Positions 11,301 to 22,495 of a DNA stretch of 64,000 bases are shown here, one piece after another. A program made the translations under genes and the position numbers. This DNA is from Guadua angustifolia (lineage: Eukaryota; Streptophyta; Magnoliopsida; Poales; Poaceae), in the NCBI GenBank assembly GCA_036346375.1, contig CM070504.1, forward strand, positions 5,887,890 to 5,951,889. Direction: 5' to 3'. Numbering within the stretch: the first letter of the stretch is position 1; every line of letters starts with the position of its first letter. The notes under the pieces were generated by a model, which had not been told where the DNA came from, did no database searches, and saw only the letters and a list, made by a program, of their open reading frames with translations.

Positions 11301-11773
11301 GGGCCCCGCAGCGCATTAAAATCTTCTTCTGGCTTGCCCAACAAAACCGTCTCTGGACGGCGCAGCGACTTCAGCTCAGGGGCTGGCCAAATCAGTACTT
11401 CTGCCACATGTGCTGCCGAAGCCTAGAGACAATGCCCCACCTCTTCCTCCACTGCAAGGAAGTTCATCGGTTGTGGGCCTCTGTCGCAACTTGGATTAGG
11501 GTGCCGTCCCTCCAGCCGGACCAGTGGGACCATTTCGTCGATCTGCACCATTGGTGCCTGCAACGCATTTCTTCATGTACGGGGCACAGGAAAGGTCTTA
11601 AATCAATCATCATTCTAACCTGCTGGCATTGGTGGAAGGAGCGTAATAATAGAGTCTTCCGCCAGGAATGGGCTACCCACGACCAAATCCTTCGGCTGAT
11701 CAAGGATGAAGCAACCTCCTGGGCCAATGCGGGATCGACGAAGATTCAATCTCTCCTCTCTAGCCTCCCGTGA
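8375..11773 (+). pseudogene. LINE-A ORF2: endonuclease, reverse transcriptase, zinc-binding C-terminus
   Basis: The endonuclease part (8375-about 9000) shows 'TSVYGPSADHDK', 'WLLLGDFNLIYE', 'RFTWSNDRQNPTLVKLDRVF' and 'MSDHCPLLL'. The first catalytic residues were lost by truncation. Frameshifts near 9393 and 9600 and a stop near 9620 break the linker. From about 9700 the reverse transcriptase is open for over 650 codons: 'SQTAFIKGRCIQENFLA', 'LKLDITKAFDSVSWE', 'GLRQGNPLSPFLF', 'SLYADDAVIFL', 'YLGMPLVLGRL'. The C-terminus has the zf-RVT region ('IFFWLAQQNRLWTAQRL', 'CHMCCRSLE'). It copies LINE RNA at the nicked target in active elements; this copy is broken. Confidence 0.9.
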
Positions 11774-11961
11774 TGGCCTTCTCCCTTCCTTTCCTTCCTT
11801 TTTCTTTTTCTTCCTTCTTTCCCCTACTTTCTTTTCTTTTCACCTTCCCCGGGTCTTTAGGTGCGAGCTCCGCACCTTGTAACCTCCTTCCCCTGTTCAA
11901 ACTTTTTCTTATCTTCTAATATAACCACGGCGGCTGCCGTCTTCAAAAAAAATATATATAT
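8375..11961 (+). mobile_element. LINE-A: L1 LINE with near-complete ORF2 inside the NLR
   Basis: The 14-mer 'atattctcggcgtc' flanks it at 8361-8374 and 11962-11975. It lies opposite to the NLR and is 5'-truncated within the endonuclease domain. The tail reads 'gccgtcttcaaaaaaaa' then an AT run. GC content is clearly higher than in LINE-B, and the two proteins differ, so it is a different L1 family. Some 190 bp of 3' UTR follow the ORF2 stop, ending in a T/C-rich tract and the 'aatataaccacggcggctgcc' type terminus. Confidence 0.92.
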
Positions 11962-12196
11962 ATATTCTCGGCGTCGTACGCTGCATCTCTGATTTGGCGA
12001 ACCCAGTTGGCTTCGCTAGCGTTTCCCGACCTCATCTTCTCATCGGCATCTTTAAGGAAGCTCTGGAGAGCCTTACCAGCTCATCCTTGACCTTGAGGAA
12101 CCCCACTTCATCCATGACTCCGCATATCATCGAGGTCTCCTAAGCAGCGATGCTGGTGACGCTCCTGACCACGGCAGAAACAGCAGACTCGGCCAA
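11962..12196 (-). pseudogene. NLR piece 1: N-terminal coiled-coil (Rx-type) start
   Basis: Begins 'LAESAVSAVVRSVTSIAA', the usual NLR N-terminus with Met changed to Leu (TTG), then TAG in place of a probable Gln codon. After a frameshift near 12065 it continues 'LQSFLKDADEKMRSGN', '..NWVRQIRDAAYDAEN'. These match the typical monocot CC domain (LQSFLKDAD, VRDxAYDxED). It ends at the LINE-A TSD. Upstream to about 12440 no further coding sequence was seen. Confidence 0.85.
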
Positions 12197-12444
12197 CGCT
12201 ACACGAAATTTTTGTGTCCTGCTCTCAGCGAAGATGGTGGTTATGGAATGCTTTAATCAGAAACACATGTTCTAATCTGTGCGCACACATGAACAGCGAA
12301 CATGTTTACACAGAAAAGCAACGCACACATGAAGAGGAATAAAGGAGAAAGCTCAGCTTTTCTAATCTGTGCGCCAGAGCGGTCGTTTGCCGTGGTAGAC
12401 TTAGATACTTGAGAAAACTGCCGTATCAGAATTGGATACTCATA
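12197..12444. other. 5' flank of the NLR pseudogene
   Basis: Presumed former promoter and 5' UTR of the NLR. No clear TATA box or upstream exon could be assigned. Confidence 0.4.
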
Positions 12445-14745
12445 TGTAACATCTTGAAAAATTCGAAAATAAGAAAAAATAAAAATTTAAAATTTAAAAA
12501 TGAAATCAAATAAAATTTCAATTGAAATCAAGATTTTAATCTACAATATCATTTTTTCTCTTTTTTCTTGAATTATAGTCTTGAGAAAAGAATAAATTGC
12601 AATATTCAAAACTGTTTCTTCCAAAACAAACAAACTATAAAAATGAATTTGAAATATGATCTTAATTTGAATTTTTATTACCTGAGTTCTCTAACATTAT
12701 TGGTTTTTCTTGAGTTTTGCTTTAAAAGAAAAGTCATATATATTGAAATGGTAAAATGGTAAAAGTACAAAGGTAAAAACAAAATATCAATAAAAATCTG
12801 AAAAATATTATAAATCTCTAGACTAATTTTAGAGCAGTCAAAATTTGTGTGAACCCATTTATTGACGATAAGAGGTGCAAATTAATGGTTTTTGACTATG
12901 AACTGTACAATGGCAGTTTTATTTAAAACTTTACCAAGATTATCCTTAGCTAAATTTTTTTTACCACACATTCCTCAGATCAATATTTACCTTTATTAAA
13001 AATATAAAAAAATAATATTCAATTTTATGTCTTTTGAATTTAAAAAGCTGAAAACTAGAAAAATCAGAAATTGAGATGTCGAATTTTCAGAAAATAAATA
13101 TTCATTGTTTTGATTTGAAATTTTTATTTAAGCATTATTATCCCATATTAAACTTTTTAAAAATTTCAAAAATATTTGAAATTATTTTCGTCCTCAAATA
13201 AAATAAATTCCGAAATGGATTTTCTGTCCAGTGGCAATTTCAGAATTTTTACAATTTTCCTGTAAGTCATTTTAACCTAATATTTTTACTGGGTGTCAAT
13301 TCTTATCCCATGACCCTAATCAAAAGTTTTGCAATTTTTCAACTGGATTTGATAGCTGTTTTAATGCGAACCTGAGCTGTCCGAGCCTTATCTCCTTATC
13401 TGTTCTTCTCTTCTCTATTACAGGTGGGCCCAATTTCCTGTGCGGACCCCTTTTGCCAGGGGTCACCCGACCCGGCCTCTTTTCTACCTCTGCCAGTGGG
13501 GCCCGGTCCCACGTGGCAATCTCATCCCCCAATCCTCTTCTTCCTCCCAACCGAAACCACACTGCCTCTTCATTTTCAGATTGAGTTGGCCAAGAACAAA
13601 TGAGCACCCGCAATTATCCATTTCGTTCACATTTTGTGGCTTCATCTTCTAGCGCCTATAAAAGCTGAGCAAAGGTGTTCCTCAACCTAGCGCATACCCA
13701 TTCAACCACTCGTTGGCTTCAAGAAAGCTCGAGCACCTCTTAAGCGCCATTGCCACCAGTGAATCCTAATCCGAGTCCTAATTCAAACCATACATTGAGG
13801 TTAGTATTAGTGCTGTGGACGTATCTGCGCCATACCTCCGGCCAATCCCGAGCCACAAAAGCTAGTCCCCTGTGATCACCATGATGCGTAGAAACTCTCC
13901 GTGCTACCGATTCATTGGTTCTGTACGATTCATCGCCGGTGAGGTCAGCCACTGCTCTCCCTGTTCGGAGCAGATGACAAGCGGGCCAAGCACTCGATGT
14001 CTTGCTTGTTGCGCGTCGCCCACACGCGAGACAACGACCGTTGGCCCCCTCTGAATGCAAAAGCCCACGCCAAATCAAGATGCTTTTTCCCATTGAAAAG
14101 CGTATTTTCCTTTTCCACCAAATTTCCCGGTGGCTCAAATTCAAATGACTATATTTTGTGCATTTTACTCAAAATTGAACGAAAAAATTTATAAAATCAT
14201 ATAAAATCTTGTAGTTTCATAATATGCAAAAATGTTTCAAAAATATTCACTGTAAGATTTTTAAAATTTAAAATTAATATGTAGGTTTAAATTATGCTCT
14301 ATATATGATTTTTGCAAATCAAGTCAAAATAAATGACATAAATTTTGTTAGAATCCTTATACTGAGAGGAACTCAACTATAAAAAATTTACATTTCACCT
14401 TGTTTTATATCGTTTTCTAATAAAGTGAAATTTCTATGTATAAAATAGTTAACTAAATATATGCAAACTAACTTTAGTTTGAATAAAATTTATTCATATA
14501 AGCTAGTATATCAGTATGGAACCTAAATATTTAAAAGTATTTAAAATCTTTTTTAAAACTAATTGTTAAGTAGACTTTATCATATGATTATTAGTGCATG
14601 CATGTTCACACACACACACACATATTATGAATTAAAGTATGATTTTGAATGATTAAAAGATTAACATATTATTGCTTTTCATCTGAATTTTGTTGAAGAA
14701 GATGTCATTCTATGCTAGTATAATGATCAAAATATTGCATATTTA
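12445..14745. other. LTR-retrotransposon-like sequence, no intact gene
   Basis: Begins 'tgtaacatcttgaaaaattcg', which resembles the start of several grass Gypsy LTRs. It is AT-rich to 13340, then a GC-richer block (13380-14060) with a TATA-like 'cctataaaag' at 13655-13664. Short ORFs on both strands in the GC-rich block (13320-13613, 13740-14144) show no domain. Neither an LTR partner nor a TSD was found. Confidence 0.35.
13655..13664 (+). promoter_or_regulatory. TATA-like box in LTR-like sequence
   Basis: 'cctataaaag' is followed about 30 bp on by C-rich transcript-start-like sequence and 'cccattcaaccactcgttgg', a layout common to grass LTR promoters. No transcript evidence is available. 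Confidence 0.3.
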
Positions 14746-15050
14746 GAGCCTGTTTGGCAGAGCTTCAGATCCTAATTCTCCAGCTATAGCTTCTGATTCT
14801 CTATGGAATCGATTCTCTGGTGGAAGTGATTCTTGTCTGAGAAATAGTTATAAACTTGGTGGAGAGGTTCGTAACTAGGAAGTTGTGAATCAGGTGGGGA
14901 GCAGGTTTTTTTTGCTCCCAGGTTGCAAGTCAAAAAATATGAATCACTTCTTCGGATTCCTATATGAATCTGGTTGATTTTTTCTTGTTTGGTAGAGCTC
15001 CTCAGCTTCTCATGGGGAAGCTGAAGCTGGGAGTTCTACCAAACGCACCC
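14746..15050. mobile_element. Tourist-like MITE, TSD TTA
   Basis: TIRs 'gagcctgtttggcagagct' and 'agttctaccaaacgcaccc' bound 305 bp, with TTA at 14743-14745 and 15051-15053. The interior is a long imperfect hairpin built on 'gctgaagct/agcttc' motifs. It is the same TIR family as 27452-27672 and similar to 40322-40552. Confidence 0.9.
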
Positions 15051-17300
15051 TTAAATAATTGTTGCTTCTTGAATTTGAAACTAAAAATATAAGAATAAAT
15101 AATTTTTGCCTCCTCAAATTTGTAAAATAAATAAAAATAATTCATAAGACGATTTTTACCATTGCATCACCAAAAATTGTTAACATATATGTGTATATAT
15201 ACGAGATCAACTAAAGAACACATAAAACCATAAAACAACTTAACCATAAAACCCACTTGTTTAATTTTCTGTAGATAGTTTTTATTTGATTTTTTGTCTA
15301 TCTTCTCTTTGCCTTTATTGAAGTTTGTTAGTTGCTATATTTTCGTTGAATGACGTGTAGAACCCGACGTTACTGATTCCGTCGTCAACACCATTAGCTA
15401 CAACCACGACTTTGCCATAAAGAACAAATAAGAAAGGCAAGCACCCCTTTGATCATATTGATCCTAGTATTTAACTTTCATTTTGTTTATCAAATTGTTT
15501 CATGCATGCGCTTATTTTCTATAAATTCGCTATTTTGTAGTACTGGTAGATATACCTATTATCTCATAGAACTTCCTTGATAAGTATGGATATGTGAACC
15601 TTGATAACCATAAAATAAGGTTAAACAATACATAATGTCAACTTGGATATATGCGATTACATATTAACTATGATGAGCCATGTTTAATTAGCAACAATGT
15701 AGATGATCAGATTAAAATTATTTTCTGAGAATTTTAAAAGGTTGGATATGACACTGATGGTTACTGGTACCCATAATAAAACTATGATTTTTTACGCGGA
15801 TGCTTATTGGCAATAGCCGGTTGTGCAAATGGATTTGTACATAATGTTGGGTGAAGATTATCGCCCGTGTCGGATTAAGGACCGAACATAGTGTTGTATA
15901 ATCCAAAAGAAATCCGTACAACCATAGGTGCTGGTATGGAACAGTCTTAATCTATTAAATTGCGTAGATATAGCTTTGCATATTGGAAGGTTGAGTAGTA
16001 CTGGCTCTCCTTTCAAGGTTTGCTCGAAGGGGTGCCCTCACCGAGGTATTGGGAATAACTCTTACCGATACAATGGTGTATGCCTTGCTATAGGGAGAAA
16101 CATCATGATTTCACTCTGAGTTTCTTTTGCCATAGCCAGGGTTTTTCGTCACCGGTGATGGTGCAAAGTTATGTCTATATAATGTAACGGTTATGTCATG
16201 ACTCTCTGCGACACATCAAAGGAAGTATGCTAATATCGATTGCACAAAGAGTCAGTCATGACTTGTAGATAAAGTTGTACACTTCTGCAGAGTGAAAATC
16301 TAATTGATTAATCGTGCCTGTGGTTATGAAAGACTTTATGAACTCACACATGTTAGATATTTTACTATTTTCAAAATTCTTGGTTTTATTTGATTTGCAT
16401 GTGTTGGCAAAAGCCATGTTGTGTCATGTTATGGCAGGATTTGGATGATTCGTTGTTTGTGAAGCACTGTGAGTATTACTTATGTTTTTATTTATTTCTT
16501 ATCAGTAAACTTACTCGTACAAATTCCATTTGAGAAATTATAACTTAATTTACAAACTCAATTTCGCTATATGCAAAATTTAACCATAGAAGCCTCCTTT
16601 GACATGGCCTGCATTTATGCATTTTGCAAATACCACTTTAAGTCATACTGAGTACAAAAGTATCCAACCTTACTTATTATATTGTTTTTGGTGGAAAAGT
16701 TAGCAGAGCTCTGAGGATTTCTTTTTGTTGCAGGCATAGGAATATTAATGAAGCGATATTTCTAGGGATTTATGTCTTGTGAGTTGCCTGAAGGTTGAAT
16801 AGGCACACTACAAGACTTTACATCTTTTTGATGTTGTATACTCTAAGTTGTAAGATTAATTTGTATAAATAGCTTCCTCTTTAATAATTTAATGTATGGT
16901 TATGATTCCAATTGTTGTAAATGTGCGTACTAGCCACTGATGCTAGAACTAGTACTTTATGCATATAGATTTCTATTTTTGCATTTTATGCTTAGATATC
17001 TATTTTTGCATTTTATGCAAAAATGGGGGTCGTTTCATCATCCGTATCAAATACGGTTGGATACGATGTCGTACCGTGTCGATTAATTCCTATTTTTTAA
17101 AAAATAAAATAATTCCCAATACTTCTTTGATACTTTCTCAATATCTCTCACCATAATACCTCTACAAACTCAGAAGGAGACACTGGAATCGATTATTCTC
17201 ATCCCCTGGTCCCTTCTCACTGCTCTCTACACCACTACCCCTGCTCCTCTCTTCACATGGCTTGACAATTGGATCGTCATCACGACTGTGTAATTAAAAG
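15051..17300. other. Non-coding, LTR-like remnants
   Basis: AT-rich. The stretch 15860-16300 has phrases typical of internal LTR sequence in grass Gypsy elements ('gaaggggtgccctcaccgag', 'ggtttttcgtcaccggtgat'). Two near-identical runs of 'tctatttttgcattttatgc' lie at 16971-17021. No gene is supported. Confidence 0.35.
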
Positions 17301-17652
17301 GTAAACACATAGTTTAGCTGTGGAGGGAGCCATTCCACAAATATATGTGGAACTCATATGGCCATGTCACCGAGAGAAATAAATCAGCAGGCACATTATT
17401 AATTACAAAAAACCACAATATGTGAAAACAGCGAATAATATTACTTGAGAGGAAAACACAACACAATATAAGGAGATGCTGATAACACTTAATTATTACA
17501 TTGCCCATACATTCATGTAACTGAACTGCAGACATTCGTTGATGTCAGTAGTCACCACTTTATTCAATATAGCTCGAGGTTGCTATTGCTAGAGTCTATA
17601 GTCGGAAGCATAAAGTAGCTGGTAAAATATTTGTTGTTCCTTCCTCGTAATT

Positions 17653-20600
17653 TTATAAAGGTAATGATTCTATATAGAGTGATGTTATCGTATCTTTGAT
17701 TGTGTGGGAAAAAGTGAATGCATCAGTTTGCTTGTACATGTAATCCCCAGTCCTTGCAAAGTCAACAATTGTTCGTGCCACAACCGTAGGCTGTTCTGCT
17801 GGTGTAAGGTTTTGTTTTACCATATCCTTCCATGAATCTTCTATTAACTCCTTTATCTTCTCACATGCATCATGCATTGTTGTCCCGTGCTGCAACATGT
17901 AGCATTGCACAGTAGAAGCATGGTGCTCCCCTGTTTGCTCACGCTACAATATTTTGATAGCAAGAAATATTAAATAGATTCAGTTAGCAAATATTATGAC
18001 AATGCCTTTAATTAGTAGGCACTTTTGAGCTACAATCACTAAATTAAATATTGAAAGTGGTACTAAGATGTATGAATACACGAGGTGGCTACGCATAGGT
18101 CAAGATAGAGAAAGACCTTTGTTGATGCAATGTCATTGGTGAGTCGTACAAATGTTGTGAATGACTTGAGAAGATCTGGATAGGTCAAAAGCCAGTCAAG
18201 AGTTCCCTTTGTTATGATGTCACCCATCCCAACAAATGAAGAACATGCTAGTTGAAAAGCTCCAACAGTTTGTCTTGAAAGTTCTAGATGTTCCTTGATT
18301 GTTTTGGGAACATGATGTTCGTCTCGCCATTTTATCTCCTGAGAGTATCCCCGAACTAACACTTTTAACTGCAATGAAGATAGAAATATGGACTTCATCT
18401 TATATGTTCATATAATAATTGTCAAGAGAGGATTGAGTCGAATGAAGATATTAAATTCATGATGCTTTTTGTTCTCATGTGTAACTACTGTTAGATAATT
18501 TCTCCATCATCTCGATAGACTTACTTTGCATAATTATCTATGAAGGCTAAAGTAATAGCGGATATTACGCTTTGAATAAATGTTACAGTAATGTTATGCT
18601 TTGAATAAATGTTACAGTATTATTAAATTTTATTCAAGAGAAGATAAGGATATCACAAATAGTGTATTCTTCTTCTATCCTGTTTATGGTTCACCTGGAC
18701 AATGTTTTAGGCCTTGTAAGAGGATATGTATTTACTCTTATAAAGAGAAGAAATAGAATACTTGCCACTTCTTTGAGATACAGCACTCGGTAACTTTTGT
18801 TTGGTCCTAACTCATCCTCACATGAATCAAATGTCTTCAACAAATATAAATATAAATCCTTCATGTATTCTGGGAGCAGCGCTGCTGCATTTTCATTGCA
18901 CCTGCATTTTACAATCTACTGAGAACATTTGATAGTTGACAATAACTAAGGATCATCATACAGGGAGTTTTAGATTTCAATTCAAAATATTTACATTGCT
19001 GTAAATATTTATACATATACAAAGTTATTTATAAATAAGTTTTGCATTGTAGAGGATTTTTTAATTTCTAGATGCAATAAGATTTGAAAAACTACAGCAA
19101 TGTGCACTAAAATAATGTCTTTATGAAATTAGTTTTTAAATACTACTTGAGAATTGCATAGAAGAACATTATACTTTGACTAACCGTGCGAATATATTGG
19201 CATGTAATCATGAATCATGATGCATATTATGAATAAGCAATCATTATTAAAGTACTCACCAATACATCTGTAACATAGTGTAAAATTTCTTGATTCCATT
19301 ATATGCTAATTTTATACTAGTCAATCGATTACTAATGTTCTACATATGCAATAAATGTGAACTAGGAATACAAATCTAATTTATAGAGGGATGAACTAGC
19401 AGACGAAGTTGCAATATCAACGTCATAGACGGTAGGAGAGAGTCGAGAGACTTACCTGCACACTGCTTCTGCAAGCATCATACTCTCCTCAGTTGTACCG
19501 TAGGAATCAAATATATCATCTATTATGGTGATATAGGCTATCATCTTAGTAAGTATAATTCGTGAAAGAGAATAGTGGGGCTCAGAGCATGCTCCTGTCA
19601 TCCAAAAATGCATTTCCACTATTCTGTCTCGAATGAAACTAAGATTCGATTCGACGTTAAGCTGCTTCCACCACCTATAAAGTATACAAAGATAAATATG
19701 CTTCTCTAAAATTGATGTATGCGAAAGAATACTATAAATTTCAAACTATGAAGTTTGAAGTAACTTCTGATGCAGACCTTTTTAACTCCTCACAATAAAG
19801 AAGTTGGAGGAGGTTGAAGTTCGCTTTTGAGCTCTAATATGGTTTCATCTCGTGTAGCCTCCTTTTCATAAATTGGGATGTAGTTTCGTGTTTCTAATAT
19901 TCTAACCCTCCGGAAAAGAGGTGTTTCAAGGGCAAGAGATACTTCGTCTCTTAGTGGAGACTCTAGGCGTACTTCTAATGCTTCTTCGAGGTGGCTTCTA
20001 GTGAATACAATGGCTTCGTCAAGGACTTTCTCCCCATGAGTCCGAAGGTATGATGCATTATATAAACTTAGGAAACTCTTTATGTCATCAGCAACAAAAT
20101 TTCCTTCCGTGTCTTTAAAATTTAGAAACACATCTGCAAAGTTGATAAAGTAATGAATATATATGAATTATATATCTTATGAAAACCACAGTTTACCATG
20201 ATGCGATGCATCCAATTAAAAAGAAATTTGCGTTATATATTGCCTTACCAGATGACACATCGTAGCCGTTCTTTCGAAGAAGATAAAATCGAAGTGAGAC
20301 CAAGTTGAGATCATCCTTGTTGTAACCCGAGTTGTAAACCAAGCGCAGCAGCTCATCGATCTCGTTCTCATAGTGGTAGTCCAGACCAAGCCGTTGTAGC
20401 GTGAGTATGAGATCCAAGATTTTGGGTATCTCATGTGAGCCCTTTACACTCTTCCTAACTTCTTCCCTCAACGCTCCGGCCCTTGTCTCCATGGACGCTC
20501 TCTGCCAACCAAGATCAAGTAAGTACCTACCGGTCATGGCCGGGCAACAAGTTTGTTTTAACTCAAAAGTATGACGCCATTGCTAGTACGTACCTGAGGT

Positions 20601-20728
20601 GCAGTGGGCGGCTGGTAAGTGAGGAAGAAATCACCCCACAGGCTCGGGTGGAAGGTGGCAGCCTTTCTCAGCGCCTGATCATCTTCGTTGTTGCAACCAA
20701 CTGCAGGTGTTCGCGCCATCTTCTCCAT
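17653..20728 (-). CDS. Terpene synthase (TPS-a type, probable sesquiterpene synthase), one frameshift
   Basis: Seven exons, the class III TPS pattern: 20728-20594, 20501-20249, 20133-19778, 19674-19456, 18901-18766, 18368-18117 and 17943-17653. Exon 1 holds 'RKAATFHPSLWGDFFL', where RR(x8)W reads RK. There is no transit peptide, so cytosolic farnesyl diphosphate cyclisation is inferred. Exon 4 has RDR (RxR motif) and the metal-binding DDIFD; the NSE motif NDIASTKRE spans exons 6-7. About 547 codons, the normal length. A frameshift in exon 3 near 19825 (one extra A in an A-run, or two bases lost) leads to a stop at about 19790 unless corrected. Intron 5 uses a GC donor. An upstream in-frame ATG at 20806 is possible. 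Probably a recent pseudogene, or a sequencing error. Confidence 0.88.
18369..18765 (-). other. TPS intron 5 with GC-AG splice sites
   Basis: The exon 5 end reads GAAGTG followed by GCAAGT, and the acceptor reads TTGCAG. Only this GC donor keeps 'YLKEV-LKVLVRGYSQEI' in frame. GC-AG introns are a known minor class in plants. Confidence 0.75.
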
Positions 20729-20904
20729 ATCAACCTTCGTTTTCTTGGCCGGTTTCTTTGGTCTGGAGGCCGATGTCGTCTGCTGCCCTTCACCGCTACG
20801 GTTCATATTTATCGGCGAAGCAGGCCCAGCAAGAATGGTAATGTACCGGTTTTTATGCTTGACAGAGATCGATGGTCGAATCCGACGGTATTGCCTCCTG
20901 AGAA

Positions 20905-21060
20905 GATAATTGTCGTTTTGGATATAGCTGCAATTAAATTTTTAAAATTTTGACTATTAATATCTTTTTAAATATTTAAATTGAATACATAAAAATCATA
21001 TATGTTGATTTGTCTCTAAAAATACTTTCATAGTATTATAATTTTATTAGGTTTCATAAA
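20905..21060. repeat. Diverged Stowaway-type MITE remnant
   Basis: 'gataattgtcgttttggat', 'acataaaaatcatatatgt' and 'gatttgtctctaaaaatac' match the family also seen at 46259-46486 and 48765-49015. Ends are eroded. Confidence 0.45.
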
Positions 21061-21270
21061 TATGTTCCGAAGACCATATCGATGTTTAGGACGACAAATA
21101 TTTGTGCCGTCGTGCTTCGAACTGCGTGAAGCAGGCCAAGACGGCTCCCGATCATTTCTTCATGCGGGCGGGCCAGCACGAATGGCAAAAATCAAGGCCG
21201 GCACGGCCCAAAAACACGCCAAGTCATTGTCTGGCCATTTTAACACTAACACCTTGGAGAGAACGCAACA

Positions 21271-21775
21271 CACTAAATATTTTTTATAAATTTATACGTT
21301 GTTCAAATGAAAAAGTTTTCTACATGAAAAAGATGTGTCTCGAAATTCTCTACAACTTTCATGTAGAATATAAATTCATATGAGCAAAGGAAGACCCTAA
21401 AAAGTGCAGATTACCGAGAGATGTGGCGTTGGTCCGAAACTATACAGCGCACTAAATATTTTTTTTATAAATTCATATGTTGCTCAAATGGAAAAGTTGT
21501 CTACATGAAAAAGATGTGTCTCAAAATTCTCTACAACTTTCATACAGAATATAAATTCATATGAGCAAAGGAAGACACTGAAAAATGCAGATTACCGATA
21601 GATGTGCCGTCGGTCTGAAACTACACAGCGCACTAAATATTTTTTTATAAATTCATACATTGCTCAAATGGAAAATTTGTCTACATGAAAAAGATGTGCC
21701 TAGAAATTCTCTACAACTTTCATGTAGAGTATAAATTCATATGAGTAAAGAAAGATCTTAAAAAATACAAATTAC
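21271..21775. repeat. Tandem repeat, 180-bp unit, nearly three copies
   Basis: 'cactaaatattttttataa' begins at 21271, 21450 and 21631. Each unit continues with 'tacatgaaaaagatgtg', 'aaattctctacaactttcat' and 'ataaattcatatgag'. It is flanked by 'ggccggcacggccc'-type GC-rich sequence on both sides (21125-21225, 21780-21955), suggesting it is the interior of one larger element. Confidence 0.8.
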
Positions 21776-22094
21776 AGATTCGAATTGTTCGGCCGAAAGC
21801 ACGACCCATCTGATCGGGCCGTCGGTGGCCCATTGTGCCAGTTTGTAGGCCCGGCCCAGACGCCATTCGGCCGTGCCAGCTTGGCCCATTTTTTCGTCTT
21901 TGGTCGTGCCGGGCATTTTTTTTTCACGGGTCGTCTTTGGCCCACTAAGGCCCAAATTTAATTCCTGTGTCTAAGTGGAAGACTCACAATCGATCTTGGC
22001 CTTTTGAATTTTCGTTCGCTCGTGTACAGTTTTTTTTTAAAAAAAATTAGTAGTTTTAGTATCGGCGTCACTTTGCTCTAACGTCGATGGCTAC

Positions 22095-22492
22095 GGGCAT
22101 GTACAATGGTTGAGATAGCAACTGTCTCTAATCATTGCCATGTCACCTATATATAGCATTAGAGACAATCCATACAATGGTCCATCTCTAAAGTTATCTA
22201 TAGAGGTATTTAATGTTGCAGACAGCTACCGTCTCTAGGTTGTCTCTAAGTAGTTGGTAATTATTATTTTTATATAATATTGCCATCTTTTGCATGCAAG
22301 CTGTCTCTATGTCGTCTCTAGGCTGTCTATAAGCTGTTGCCAATTCTTAATTTTCGTGCTAGAGTCGTCTCTTGCATGTGAGACGACTCTTGTCTCTTTA
22401 TTTTTTCTCTCTCATCCACGTAAGCTCAAATTTGATGTGGCATAACTTAGAGATAACTTATAGACTGCTAATGTGTACGGTTGTACATGCTC
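22095..22492. mobile_element. MITE with TIR gggcatgtacaatgg, TSD TAC
   Basis: TIRs 'gggcatgtacaatggtt' and 'acggttgtacatgctc' bound 398 bp with TAC at 22092-22094 and 22493-22495. The interior is full of 'gtctctaa/ttagagac' motifs. Superfamily not assigned with certainty; a three-base TSD suggests Harbinger-like. Confidence 0.7.
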
Positions 22493-22495
22493 TAC

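Larger units (their letters stand above)
3113..12196 (-). pseudogene. CC-NB-ARC-LRR (NLR) disease-resistance pseudogene, split by three retroelements
   Basis: Whole locus of a coiled-coil NLR, an intracellular immune receptor family. Read on the minus strand, pieces 12196-11962, 8374-7902, 7471-7116, 4855-4342 and 4239-3113 give the CC domain, P-loop, kinase-2, GLPL, winged helix with an IHD motif, and LRRs. Insertions are LINE-A (8375-11961), a TRIM (7472-7901) and LINE-B (4856-7115). Collapsing each TSD (14, 5 and 14 bp) rejoins the reading frame. It is also dead by point lesions: the start codon reads TTG at 12196-12194 before AESAV, a TAG lies at 12142-12140, there is a frameshift near 12065, and a TGA replaces Arg at 4141-4139. 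About 15 residues are missing after the kinase-2 motif. Confidence 0.9.

Noticed and set aside
21271..21775. Possible CRISPR-like repeat array
   Set aside because: Units are about 180 bp directly abutting each other with no spacers, and the genome is eukaryotic.
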